The notes under the pieces: model-generated
Seen by the model: only the letters and a program-made list of their open reading frames with translations
The model's database searches: none
Told to the model about the DNA's origin: nothing
Translations under genes and position numbers: made by a program
NCBI GenBank assembly: GCA_021784995.1
Contig: JAJYHA010000014.1
Location: 1 to 18,244 of the forward strand
Direction of reading: 5' to 3'
Origin: Myxococcales bacterium
Lineage (GTDB): Bacteria > Myxococcota > Myxococcia > Myxococcales > Anaeromyxobacteraceae
DNA length: 18,244 nt
Shown: positions 1 through 9,380 of the stretch, piece after piece
Layout: each line of letters starts with the position of its first letter
Position numbering within the stretch: position 1 is the stretch's first letter

Positions 1-144
1 GCCGGCCTCGGCGTCGCGGTCGCCAACGCCCTGCCCTCGCTGAGGCGGGCCGCCGATCTCGTCACGCGGGGCGCGCGGGGGGCGGGGGTGGAGGAGCTCG
101 CCCGGCGGCTCCTGGCGGGCGACCTGCCCACGCGACGGGCCTGA
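1..144 (+). CDS. HAD-superfamily hydrolase, C-terminal fragment (5' end outside window)
   Basis: Frame 1 is open from the first base to a TGA at 142-144 and encodes the last 47 residues of a protein. The stretch GVAVANALPSLRRAADLVT followed by GARGAGVEEL is typical of the C-terminus of Cof/IIB-type HAD phosphatases: the core motif IV region (VAVANA, where an Asp or Glu/Asn often lies) and then a helix reading as E-L. HAD IIB enzymes hydrolyse phosphate esters of sugars or small metabolites in the cytoplasm; the substrate cannot be told from this fragment, and the catalytic DxD motif lies upstream of the window. It converges with the small minus-strand gene at 180..425, with 35 bases between the stops. 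Family assignment rests only on the C-terminal motif. Confidence 0.6.
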   Translation, partial: AGLGVAVANALPSLRRAADLVTRGARGAGVEELARRLLAGDLPTRRA

Positions 145-179
145 GAGACCGTCACGCTCGTCCAGCGGCGCCGTCGCGG

Positions 180-425
180 TCAGGGCGCGGCGGCTGGCTG
201 GGGGCGCGCCGCCTCACCCGCCAGCGCGCCGAGCAGCCGCTCCAGCGCGGCGCGGTCGGTCGAGTAGACGAGGCCCAGCCGGAGCACCTCGCCCGACGGT
301 CCGCGGTAGTGCACCGAGAGCCGGTAGCGGTCGGAGTGGCAGATCTCGGCCACGTCGAAGCGGAGGTCGTGACCGTCGCGCCGCACCACCTCCAGGGCGC
401 GGGCCGCTCGTTCCGGGAGCTCCAT
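180..425 (-). CDS. Small protein of unknown function (81 aa)
   Basis: I do not recognise a family. The frame from ATG at 425 to the TGA at 180 gives 81 residues with a plausible globular composition: an N-terminal helix (MELPERAARALEVVRRDG), then alternating strand-like stretches (DLRFDVAEI, YRLSVHYRG, VLRLGLVYS), then an Ala/Leu-rich helix and a short Ala/Pro tail. No signal peptide or membrane segment is visible. The frame stays open upstream, but only across the divergent gene at 481, so ATG 425 is the best start; no clear Shine-Dalgarno sequence precedes it. It diverges from the unknown gene at 481 and shares a 55-bp gap holding an AT-rich TATA element with it. Residue pattern, not homology, is the reason to call it coding. 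Confidence 0.5.
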   Translation of the reverse strand: MELPERAARALEVVRRDGHDLRFDVAEICHSDRYRLSVHYRGPSGEVLRLGLVYSTDRAALERLLGALAGEAARPQPAAAP

Positions 426-465
426 GGCGCCATGTAAACACGGAAGGGCGCGCGGCGCGAGGGAG

Positions 466-473
466 GTTATAGT
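466..473. promoter_or_regulatory. Possible shared -10 element between divergent genes
   Basis: In otherwise very GC-rich DNA, GTTATAGT stands out. Read forward it contains TATAGT (468-473; 5 of 6 matches to the sigma-70 -10 consensus), ending 7 bases before the ATG at 481, which would give a leaderless or nearly leaderless message. Read in reverse it gives TATAAC (471-466; 5 of 6) facing the small gene that starts at 425. No convincing -35 box is seen on either side. Confidence 0.35.
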
Positions 474-480
474 GCGCGCC

Positions 481-867
481 ATGAGCGTCACCGTCGAGAC
501 CGGAACCACCCTCGCATTCGACCGGTTCTGGCGCTGGCTCAGGCTCCACCCTAACTGCATCCTGCGCGCCGGGACGGTGGACGTCTTCCTCCACGACCGG
601 GAGGACTTCCACTGGCACCTGGAGGAGGACGCGGAGCGCAACCCGGTCGTGCAGCTCCTCTCCGGGAAGCAGCTCGTGGCCGAGATGGTCCTCGACGTGC
701 GCGACGTCCTCTACGTCGAGGCCGTGCCCGATCCGGACGGCGAGCAGGGGCAGTTCCTCTTCGAGCTGGTCGGCGGCTCGAAGGAGGAGCCGTACGCCGT
801 CTACCACTTCGCCGTGGCGCACGGCTTCCAGGACGAGGACCGGCATGCGTCGGGCCTGAAGCACTGA
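481..867 (+). CDS. Conserved-looking hypothetical protein (128 aa)
   Basis: I cannot assign a family. ATG 481 begins MSVTVETGTTLAFDRFWRWL and the frame runs to TGA 865-867. The protein looks soluble and acidic, with strand-like segments (CILRAGTVDVFLHD, PVVQLLSGKQLVAEMVL, DVLYVEAVPD, QFLFELVGG, YAVYHFAVAHG) suggesting a beta-sandwich or alpha/beta fold; there are many Asp/Glu and several His residues (HDREDFHWH) but no metal motif I can name. The frame extends upstream to 424, but those residues are Arg/Ala-rich and overlap the divergent gene's start, so ATG 481 is preferred. GGGAGG at 461-466 lies 14 bases upstream, long for a ribosome binding site; a TATA element even closer could mean a leaderless message. 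A short GC hairpin follows the stop. Confidence 0.65.
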   Translation: MSVTVETGTTLAFDRFWRWLRLHPNCILRAGTVDVFLHDREDFHWHLEEDAERNPVVQLLSGKQLVAEMVLDVRDVLYVEAVPDPDGEQGQFLFELVGGSKEEPYAVYHFAVAHGFQDEDRHASGLKH

Positions 868-881
868 CCCCGCGCACGGGG
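868..881 (+). terminator. Short GC hairpin after the stop, no T-tract
   Basis: Directly after the TGA at 867 there is CCCCG (868-872), a 4-base loop CGCA, then CGGGG (877-881). The 5-bp stem has no run of T after it, so it is at most a weak or Rho-assisted end for the gene at 481..867. A second small dyad, GGTG-T-CACC, follows at 894-902. Confidence 0.25.
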
Positions 882-938
882 GTGCGGTGGTGGGGTGTCA
901 CCATCGCCTGCTAAGAAGGGATCCCCCCTGGAGCGCCC

Positions 939-4571
<3,633 letters not shown>

Positions 4572-4723
4572 CGCTGCGCCTCCCGCCGACCCTCGCCCCC
4601 GGGCGTGCGGGCAGGAGCGCGCTCGCCTGGACCCTCCCCCCCGGTACTCACCCCTCCACGGGGAGCCAGCGACGCGCTCGATCACCGCCCCGACCCGGGC
4701 GAACCGCGCAGCGCCGCATGCCT

Positions 4724-4741
4724 CCGGAAGGGTAGTTCCGG
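4724..4741. repeat. Inverted repeat CCGGAA-N6-TTCCGG
   Basis: Perfect 6-bp arms at 4724-4729 and 4736-4741 with a GGGTAG loop. It lies about 150 bases after dnaE and 154 bases before the LuxR-type gene. It could be a protein-binding dyad or part of a transcript end; no T-tract follows. Confidence 0.4.
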
Positions 4742-4812
4742 CCACGATTCCCGTGGGTTGCGACCTGCGCGCGGGACGAACGGGATGAGCGCCGAAATAC
4801 CGCACCCCTGGT

Positions 4813-4825
4813 GTACGATCCGTAC
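4813..4825. repeat. Operator-like dyad GTACG-ATC-CGTAC
   Basis: Perfect 5-bp arms (4813-4817 and 4821-4825) around a 3-base centre, just upstream of the predicted -35 box of the regulator gene. Position and symmetry fit a dimeric regulator's site, possibly autoregulation by the LuxR-type protein, but the binding protein is unknown. Confidence 0.35.
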
Positions 4826-4834
4826 TTCCTTTCG

Positions 4835-4864
4835 GTGACCCGGCCTGCGAAAAAGCGGTAGATT
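4835..4864 (+). promoter_or_regulatory. Possible sigma-70 promoter of the LuxR-type gene
   Basis: GTGACC (4835-4840, 4 of 6 to TTGACA), an 18-base spacer with an A-rich run (GAAAAAG), and TAGATT (4859-4864, 4 of 6 to TATAAT). This places a transcription start near 4871, about 24 bases before the ATG at 4895, leaving room for the AGGGGG ribosome binding site at 4882-4887. Confidence 0.4.
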
Positions 4865-4894
4865 GATCACCGCGCTGGATCAGGGGGTCTTGTC

Positions 4895-5425
4895 ATGCTG
4901 CGAGCGACATCGCGCGCTTCGATGCCGAGGGGCGCCTCGGCATACTGCGATCCCAATTTTCACTTGAAGTGCGATCGCCAGGCGGAGGAGATCCTGCGCT
5001 CGTTCTGGGGCGACGCGGCGGACGGTGTGCAGCTGCCGCCCGAGCTGAGGGGCCTGGCCGACGGCGCGCAGAGCGGGCCGCCCGGGATCCGGCGCTGCCT
5101 GACCATGGAGCGCATCGGAGAGCGGCTGCGCATCGAGGTGACGGCGATCGGCAAGGGGCGGACGCAGCTCCACCTCTGGCGCGAGGGCGTGCCCACGGCG
5201 GTCCCTGCCCCCGGCGAGCCGTCGGCGCCGGTGACCGCCGCCGACGGCCTCACCCAGCGCGAGCGCGAGGTGGCGCTCCTGGTGGCGGACGGACTCCGGT
5301 CGCGCGAGGTGGCGGAGCGCCTCGGGATCGCTTCGCAGACGGTGAAGAGCCACCTGAAGACCATCTTCGACAAGCTCGGCGTCCGGAACCGGGTCGAGCT
5401 GGCGCGGCGCCTCGAGCAGCGCTGA
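4895..5425 (+). CDS. LuxR/GerE-type transcriptional regulator with unrecognised N-terminal domain (176 aa)
   Basis: A DNA-binding regulator. The C-terminus (about 118-175) is a clear LuxR-family helix-turn-helix: LTQREREVALLVADGL, then REVAERLGIASQTVKSHLK as the scaffold and recognition helices, then IFDKLGVRNRVELARRL. The N-terminal ~100 residues do not match a receiver domain: no phospho-acceptor Asp pocket is seen. YCDPNFHLKCDRQAEEIL (18-34 region) resembles the start of a PAS-like sensor fold, and MERIGERLRIEVTAIG may be its last strands; this is a guess. No kinase or autoinducer synthase gene is adjacent, so the signal is unknown. ATG 4895 is chosen because AGGGGG lies 7 bases upstream; an in-frame ATG at 4922 is an alternative and sits in a 9-bp inverted repeat. 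The next gene, ilvA, starts 64 bases downstream. Confidence 0.85.
   Translation: MLRATSRASMPRGASAYCDPNFHLKCDRQAEEILRSFWGDAADGVQLPPELRGLADGAQSGPPGIRRCLTMERIGERLRIEVTAIGKGRTQLHLWREGVPTAVPAPGEPSAPVTAADGLTQREREVALLVADGLRSREVAERLGIASQTVKSHLKTIFDKLGVRNRVELARRLEQR
4922..4943. repeat. 9-bp perfect inverted repeat in the start of the regulator gene
   Basis: ATGCCGAGG (4922-4930), loop GGCG, CCTCGGCAT (4935-4943). In RNA this would form a strong hairpin over codons 10-17, including the alternative start ATG 4922. It may be a regulatory hairpin or an operator; the same bases encode residues MPRGASAY, so it could also be coincidental in GC-rich coding DNA. Confidence 0.4.
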
Positions 5426-5489
5426 AGCGGGGCGCGCCCGGCCCTCCGCGCTTGAACCGGCGACCCGTCGCGGTTAGCGTCGGCGGCGC

Positions 5490-6695
5490 ATGGTGACCAT
5501 CGACGACGTCCGCGCGGCCCGCGCGCGCATCTCCGAGCACGTCTACCTCTCCCCCTGCGCCCGCAGCGAGACGCTCTCGAAGCTCTCCGGTTGCCAGGCC
5601 CACCTGAAGCTCGAGAACCTGCAGATGACGGGCGCCTACAAGGAGCGGGGCGCGCTGAACAAGCTCCTCACCATGGACCCCGCGGAGCGGGCCAAGGGGC
5701 TCGTCGCCGCCAGCGCCGGCAACCACGCGCAGGCGGTCGCCTACCACGCCGGCCGCCTCGGCGTGGGCGCGACCATCGTCATGCCGGAGGCCACGCCGCT
5801 CCTCAAGGTGGCCAACACGCGGAGCCACGGCGCGCGCGTGGTGCTGCAGGGCTCCAACTACGACGAGTCCTACGCGGAGGCCCGGCGGCTGGAGCACGCG
5901 GAGGGGCTCACCTTCGTCCACCCGTTCGACGACCCGGCCATCATCGCCGGCCAGGGCACCATCGCCCTCGAGCTGCTCGAGCAGGTGCCCGACCTGGAGG
6001 CCGTGCTGGTGCCCGTCGGCGGCGGTGGGCTCATCTCCGGCATGGCGGTCGCCCTCAAGGCGGCGCTCCCGTCGATCCGCGTGGTGGGGATCGAGGCGGA
6101 GGTCCTGCCCTCCATGCTGGCCTCGCTCGAGGAGGGGCGCCTCGTCACGGTGGAGGCGGCCTCCACGCTGGCGGACGGGATCGCGGTGAAGCGCCCGGGC
6201 GAGCTCACCTTCGAGCACGTCCGCCGCTGGGTGGACGAGATCGTCACCGTCTCCGAGGAGGAGATCGCGAGCGCCATCCTCTACCTGCTGGAGAAGGAGA
6301 AGACCGTCGTGGAGGGCGCCGGCGCCGTCGGCGTGGCCGCGCTCCTCAACCGCAAGGTGACCGGGCTGGAGGGGCGCCGGGCGGTGTCGATCATCTCGGG
6401 CGGCAACATCGACGTGAACGTGATCGCGCGCGTGATCGAGCGCGGCCTGGTGCGCGACGGCCGCCTGGTCCGGATCAACGTCGCGCTGCAGGACAAGCCG
6501 GGCCAGCTCGCCAAGGTGTCGGCGGTGGTCGCCACCCACCGGGCCAACGTCATCGAGGTCCACCACTCGCGCGCCTTCTCCGACCGCTTCGGCGACACGA
6601 CGCTCCAGCTCACGCTCGAGACGCGCGGGCCCGACCACGTGGAGGAGATCCTGCGCGCGCTCCGCGAGCGGGGGTACCAGGTCGCGCGCCACTGA
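5490..6695 (+). CDS. ilvA: Threonine ammonia-lyase (threonine dehydratase), ACT-domain form
   Basis: PLP enzyme that deaminates L-threonine to 2-oxobutanoate, the first dedicated step towards isoleucine. The fold-type II PLP core spans about 1-320: the Schiff-base lysine K51 in TGAYKERGA, the substrate loop SAGNHAQ (75-81), the phosphate-binding glycine loop PVGGGGL (175-181), and SGGNID (303-308) near the cofactor. A single ACT domain follows (about 325-400, beginning RINVALQDKPGQLAKV). At 401 aa it matches the medium-length form, shorter than the roughly 514-aa E. coli IlvA, which carries a two-lobed regulatory domain; TdcB-type catabolic enzymes lack the domain. Allosteric control by amino acids through the ACT domain is likely but the effector is not evident. 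Start ATG 5490 has no strong ribosome binding site. The LuxR-type gene ends 64 bases upstream; the downstream genes converge on it. Confidence 0.95.
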   Translation: MVTIDDVRAARARISEHVYLSPCARSETLSKLSGCQAHLKLENLQMTGAYKERGALNKLLTMDPAERAKGLVAASAGNHAQAVAYHAGRLGVGATIVMPEATPLLKVANTRSHGARVVLQGSNYDESYAEARRLEHAEGLTFVHPFDDPAIIAGQGTIALELLEQVPDLEAVLVPVGGGGLISGMAVALKAALPSIRVVGIEAEVLPSMLASLEEGRLVTVEAASTLADGIAVKRPGELTFEHVRRWVDEIVTVSEEEIASAILYLLEKEKTVVEGAGAVGVAALLNRKVTGLEGRRAVSIISGGNIDVNVIARVIERGLVRDGRLVRINVALQDKPGQLAKVSAVVATHRANVIEVHHSRAFSDRFGDTTLQLTLETRGPDHVEEILRALRERGYQVARH

Positions 6696-6709
6696 CGGCG
6701 CCCGGCCCC

Positions 6710-6743
6710 GCCACGTCCGCTCCCCACGCGCTTGCGACGTGGC
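6710..6743. terminator. Dyad between convergent genes, possible bidirectional terminator
   Basis: GCCACGTC (6710-6717) and GACGTGGC (6736-6743) are perfect 8-bp complements with an 18-base GC-rich loop, in the 53-bp gap between the stops of ilvA (plus) and the DUF2905 gene (minus). The position fits a transcript end for both strands; the large loop and lack of T-tracts are against a classical intrinsic terminator. Confidence 0.35.
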
Positions 6744-6748
6744 CCCGG

Positions 6749-6979
6749 TCAGCGGCGACCGAAGAGCCAGAGGAGCAGCGACAGCAGGAGGCTCAGCAGG
6801 ATCGACGTGGCGAGCGGCACGTAGACGCGGAACGACCCGCGCTCGAGGCGGAAGTCGCCCGGCAACCGCCCGATGCGGAGGCCGGGGAACCGCTCCGCCA
6901 CGAGCAGCGCGACGCCCAGGACGACGAGCAGCACGCCCGCCGCGACCAGCATCCGCCCGACCGACCCGGGTCCGCTCAC
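6749..6979 (-). CDS. DUF2905-family small membrane protein (76 aa)
   Basis: Function unknown. The protein has two hydrophobic segments, MLVAAGVLLVVLGVALLVA (10-28) and YVPLATSILLSLLLSLLLWLF, separated by LRIGRLPGDFRLERGSFRV. The RLPGD...R.G.F..Y.PLATSILLSLLL pattern is the DUF2905 signature, a family of about 70-residue two-pass inner-membrane proteins. The GTG at 6979-6977 overlaps the bioF stop (GTGA), so it is probably translated by coupling to bioF; ATG 6952 is an alternative that would give 67 residues. It is the last gene of the biotin operon here, though I know of no role for DUF2905 in biotin synthesis. Confidence 0.85.
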   Translation of the reverse strand: MSGPGSVGRMLVAAGVLLVVLGVALLVAERFPGLRIGRLPGDFRLERGSFRVYVPLATSILLSLLLSLLLWLFGRR

Positions 6980-8154
6980 GGCGGTGATGGTAACCCGGCC
7001 AGCACCTCGCGCAGCGCCTCCAGGAAGCCCTCCACGTGCTCGTCGGCGTGCCCCGCGGTGAGCGACACCCGCAGGCGGCTCGTCCCGGGCGGGACGGTGG
7101 GGGGACGGATGGCGCGGACGAAGTACCCCCGGTCGCGCAGGGCGCCGGAGGCGGCGAGCGCGGCCTGCTCCGGCCCGAGCACCACCGGGAAGATGGGCGC
7201 CACCACCGCGCCCAGGTCGAAGCCCAGCCGCGAAAGCCCCTCCCTCATGCGCCCGGCGAGGCGCCGCAGGCGGTCGCGGCGCTCCGGCTCCGCCGCCACC
7301 ACCTCCAGCGCGGCCAGCGCGGCCCCGCACGCCGGCGGCGGCAGCGCGGTCGAGAAGACGAAGGTCCGCGCGCGCGAGGTCATCCAGTCGGTCAGCGGGC
7401 GCGAGCCCGCCACGAAGGCGCCGTAGCTCCCCAGCGCCTTGCCGAGGGTGCCCATCAGGACGTCGACCCGGCCGGTCACGCCCAGCTCCTCGCTCCAGCC
7501 TCCACCGGTCGGGCCGAGGACGCCGGTCGCGTGCGCCTCGTCCACGTAGAGCATCGCCCCGTGCCGGTCGCACAGCTCCGCGATGTCGGCCAGCGGCGCG
7601 GCGTCGCCGTCCATCCCGAACACGGCGTCGGTCACGACCAGCTTGCGGCGCGCGCGGGTGCCGGCGAGCAGGTGCGCCAGCGCGCCCACGTCGCGGTGCG
7701 GGTACCTGAGCGTCGTCGCCTGCGACAGGCGGCAGCCGTCGATGATGGAGGCGTGGTTGAGCTCATCGGAGAAGACGGCGTCCTCGCGCGCCACCAGCGC
7801 GCCGATGGCCCCCACGTTGGCGTGATACCCCGACCCGAAGAGCAGGGCCGACTCGGTGCCCTTGAGCGCCGCCAGACGCCGCTCCAGGGCACGGTGCACC
7901 GGGAGGTCGCCGACCACCAGGCGCGCCGCGCCGGCGCCGGCCCCCTCGCGCTCGGCCGCGGCGGCGGCGCCCCGCACCACGCGTGCGTCCCCCGCCAGCG
8001 CCAGGTAGTCGTTCGAGCAGAGGTTGACGAGCCTCCGCCCGGCCACCTCGATCACGGGCGCCTGCCCGCCGGCGAGCGCCTCGAGCGAGCGCCGCCGGCC
8101 GCGATCCTCGAGCGCCGCCAGCTCGCGCGGGATCCAGTCCAGGCTGCGCTTCAT
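6976..8154 (-). CDS. bioF: 8-amino-7-oxononanoate synthase
   Basis: PLP enzyme of the alpha-oxoamine synthase family; condenses pimeloyl-ACP or pimeloyl-CoA with L-alanine to 8-amino-7-oxononanoate, the first step of biotin ring assembly. It has 392 aa (E. coli 384). Motifs seen: SNDYLAL (47-53), GSGYHANVG (107-115), HASIIDG (134-140), [10 protein letters not shown] with D205 and H208 contacting PLP, and the Schiff-base lysine K239 in [13 protein letters not shown]. The relatives Kbl and ALA synthase share these motifs; linkage to bioB favours BioF. The ATG overlaps the bioB stop (ATGA, 8151-8154) and its own stop overlaps the next start, so bioB, bioF and the DUF2905 gene form one translationally coupled operon. 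Biotin regulation through the operator upstream of bioB is likely. Confidence 0.95.
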   Translation of the reverse strand: MKRSLDWIPRELAALEDRGRRRSLEALAGGQAPVIEVAGRRLVNLCSNDYLALAGDARVVRGAAAAAEREGAGAGAARLVVGDLPVHRALERRLAALKGTESALLFGSGYHANVGAIGALVAREDAVFSDELNHASIIDGCRLSQATTLRYPHRDVGALAHLLAGTRARRKLVVTDAVFGMDGDAAPLADIAELCDRHGAMLYVDEAHATGVLGPTGGGWSEELGVTGRVDVLMGTLGKALGSYGAFVAGSRPLTDWMTSRARTFVFSTALPPPACGAALAALEVVAAEPERRDRLRRLAGRMREGLSRLGFDLGAVVAPIFPVVLGPEQAALAASGALRDRGYFVRAIRPPTVPPGTSRLRVSLTAGHADEHVEGFLEALREVLAGLPSPP

Positions 8155-9242
8155 CCGCGCAGCACGGGGAGCGGCCGGCGGCCGTCCCCCTCCACCGCGC
8201 GCCGGTTCCAGCCCGCCTCGCCCGAGGGGGCCTCGCCGGCGAAGGCCCACCGGGCGGCGTCGGGCGTGGGCCGCACCTCCAGGCCGCGGGCCCGGATCAT
8301 ACCCACCACGTCGGCCGGCTGCGTGCCGGCGCTGGTCAGGTAGTTGCCGACCATCGTTCCGTCCGCGCCGGCGTCGAAGATGCGGTCCTGCCAGGCCCCC
8401 AGGTTCACCTCGCGCCCGCCCATGACGAAGATGTGGGCGGCCGGCATCATGAGCCGGTACACCGCGACGGCGGCCAGGCACTCCTCCGGTGTGATGGCCT
8501 CGAGGTGGGCCATGGGCGTGCCGGGGCGCGGGTTGAGGAAGTTGACCGGGACGCAGTCGACCCCGAGCTCCCGGATCGTCTCCGCCAGCTCGACGCGCTG
8601 CTCGGGCGTCTCGCCCATCCCGAGGATGCCACCGGTGCAGAGCTTGAACCCGAGCTCCCGGGCCGCGCGGATGGTCTCGAGCTGCTCGTCGTAGGTGTGC
8701 GTGGTGCAGATCGCCTCGAAGTGGCTGCGTGCCGTCTCCAGGTTGTGGTGGAAGTGCTCCAGGCCCGCCCGCCGCAGCCGCTCCAGCTCGGGGCGCCGCA
8801 TGAGCCCCAGCGAGGCGCACGGCTCGACGGTGGTCTCCTGGCGGATGAGCCGGACGGCCGCCTCCAGCTCCGCCAGCTCCGACTCCCGCGCCAGGCGGGT
8901 CCCGCTCGTCACGATGGAGAACTCGCGCGCCCCTGCGCGCTCGGCGGCGCGGGCGTGGTCGGCGATCTCCCGCGCGCTCATCATCCCGTACTCGGGGGCA
9001 CCCGTCCCCGAGAAGTGCGCCGACTGCGCGCAGAAGCCGCAGTCCTCGGGACAGCGGCCGCTCTTCGCGCTGGTGATCCCGCAGAGAGAGATCCGGGTCC
9101 CGTGGACCGCCTCCCGCACCGCGCGGGCGCGCGCCAGGAGCGCCTCCAGCTCCGGACCGGAGGTGTGGAGGATGAGCCGGCGCGCCTCGTCACCGTCGAT
9201 GGGCGTGACGCCGGGTGGTGGGGCCTTCGGCTCGGAGCGCAT
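8151..9242 (-). CDS. bioB: Biotin synthase (radical SAM)
   Basis: Inserts sulfur into dethiobiotin to form biotin, the last step of the pathway, using S-adenosylmethionine radicals. It has 363 aa (E. coli 346). The radical SAM [4Fe-4S] ligands are C64, C68 and C71 in [13 protein letters not shown]. Family motifs follow: HNLET (166-170), THTYDEQL (181-188), [12 protein letters not shown] (201-212), [13 protein letters not shown] (231-243) and MGGREVNLG (274-282). By my alignment with E. coli BioB, [2Fe-2S] ligands C128, C188 and R260 correspond to C142, C202 and R277, but the position of C97 is serine here (S109, codon 8918-8916, in REFSIVTSG). A roughly 40-residue Arg-rich C-terminal extension follows the core. 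Start ATG 9242; a promoter with an overlapping BirA-like operator lies directly upstream. First gene of the bioB-bioF-DUF2905 operon. Confidence 0.95.
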   Translation of the reverse strand: MRSEPKAPPPGVTPIDGDEARRLILHTSGPELEALLARARAVREAVHGTRISLCGITSAKSGRCPEDCGFCAQSAHFSGTGAPEYGMMSAREIADHARAAERAGAREFSIVTSGTRLARESELAELEAAVRLIRQETTVEPCASLGLMRRPELERLRRAGLEHFHHNLETARSHFEAICTTHTYDEQLETIRAARELGFKLCTGGILGMGETPEQRVELAETIRELGVDCVPVNFLNPRPGTPMAHLEAITPEECLAAVAVYRLMMPAAHIFVMGGREVNLGAWQDRIFDAGADGTMVGNYLTSAGTQPADVVGMIRARGLEVRPTPDAARWAFAGEAPSGEAGWNRRAVEGDGRRPLPVLRG

Positions 9243-9250
9243 GGGCCGTC

Positions 9251-9278
9251 ACCCTAGCAGTCCGGCCGCCGTCGTCAA
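9251..9278 (-). promoter_or_regulatory. Probable bioB promoter
   Basis: On the minus strand, TTGACG (9278-9273, 5 of 6 to TTGACA), a 16-base spacer, and TAGGGT (9256-9251, 3 of 6 to TATAAT). The -35 box lies inside the proximal arm of the BirA-like inverted repeat, so a bound repressor would block RNA polymerase. The start point would fall about 1-3 bases before the ATG, implying a leaderless message unless initiation occurs further upstream, in which case the AGGGTG would be free to act as ribosome binding site. Confidence 0.45.
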
Positions 9279-9307
9279 CCGCGTATCCCATGCTGGTTGA
9301 CGACGGC
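9268..9307. promoter_or_regulatory. BirA (biotin repressor) operator-like inverted repeat
   Basis: GCCGTCGTCAACC (9268-9280) and GGTTGACGACGGC (9295-9307) are perfect 13-bp reverse complements separated by 14 bases. Known BirA sites have the form TTGTAAACC-N14 to N16-GGTTTACAA; here the core is GTCAACC-N14-GGTTGAC, a GC-shifted version with the same inner AACC/GGTT bases and the same spacing. It begins 26 bases upstream of the bioB start and covers its -35 box. BirA loaded with biotinyl-AMP would repress bioB-bioF-DUF2905. birA itself is not in this window. The site might also affect radA, which diverges 74 bases away. Confidence 0.75.
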
Positions 9308-9380
9308 TCCACCACGCCCAGCGCCCCGACGTTCCACGCGATTTTCGCAGGACGTCAGCCCGCCGTGCTATCCGACCGCC

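Larger units (their letters stand above)
4572..4894. other. Gene-free stretch with dyads upstream of a LuxR-type regulator
   Basis: No convincing gene is present. Composition shifts from very GC-rich (to about 4720) to noticeably more AT-rich (4740-4890), as expected for a promoter region. It holds three dyads: CCGGAA/TTCCGG around a 6-base loop (4724-4741), GTACG/CGTAC around ATC (4813-4825), and TGATC/GATCA with 9 bases between (4864-4882). A probable promoter for the downstream regulator lies at 4835-4864. No T-tract terminator for dnaE was found. Confidence 0.6.

Noticed and set aside
424..480. N-terminal extension of the gene at 481
   Set aside because: Basic, low-complexity residues overlapping the divergent gene's start codon and the TATA element.
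4605..4838. Possible 77-codon gene between dnaE and the LuxR-type gene
   Set aside because: Pro/Arg/Ser-rich with no ribosome binding site, and it covers the AT-rich promoter region and dyads of the next gene.
6976..8154. Reading BioF as 2-amino-3-ketobutyrate CoA ligase (Kbl) or ALA synthase
   Set aside because: These share the PLP motifs, but overlap with bioB behind a BirA-like operator favours BioF, and no tdh gene is adjacent.
9297..9380. N-terminal extension of RadA from TTG 9297
   Set aside because: The added 28 residues are low complexity and would begin inside the BirA-like operator; RadA proteins normally start about 10 residues before the zinc finger, as with ATG 9381.
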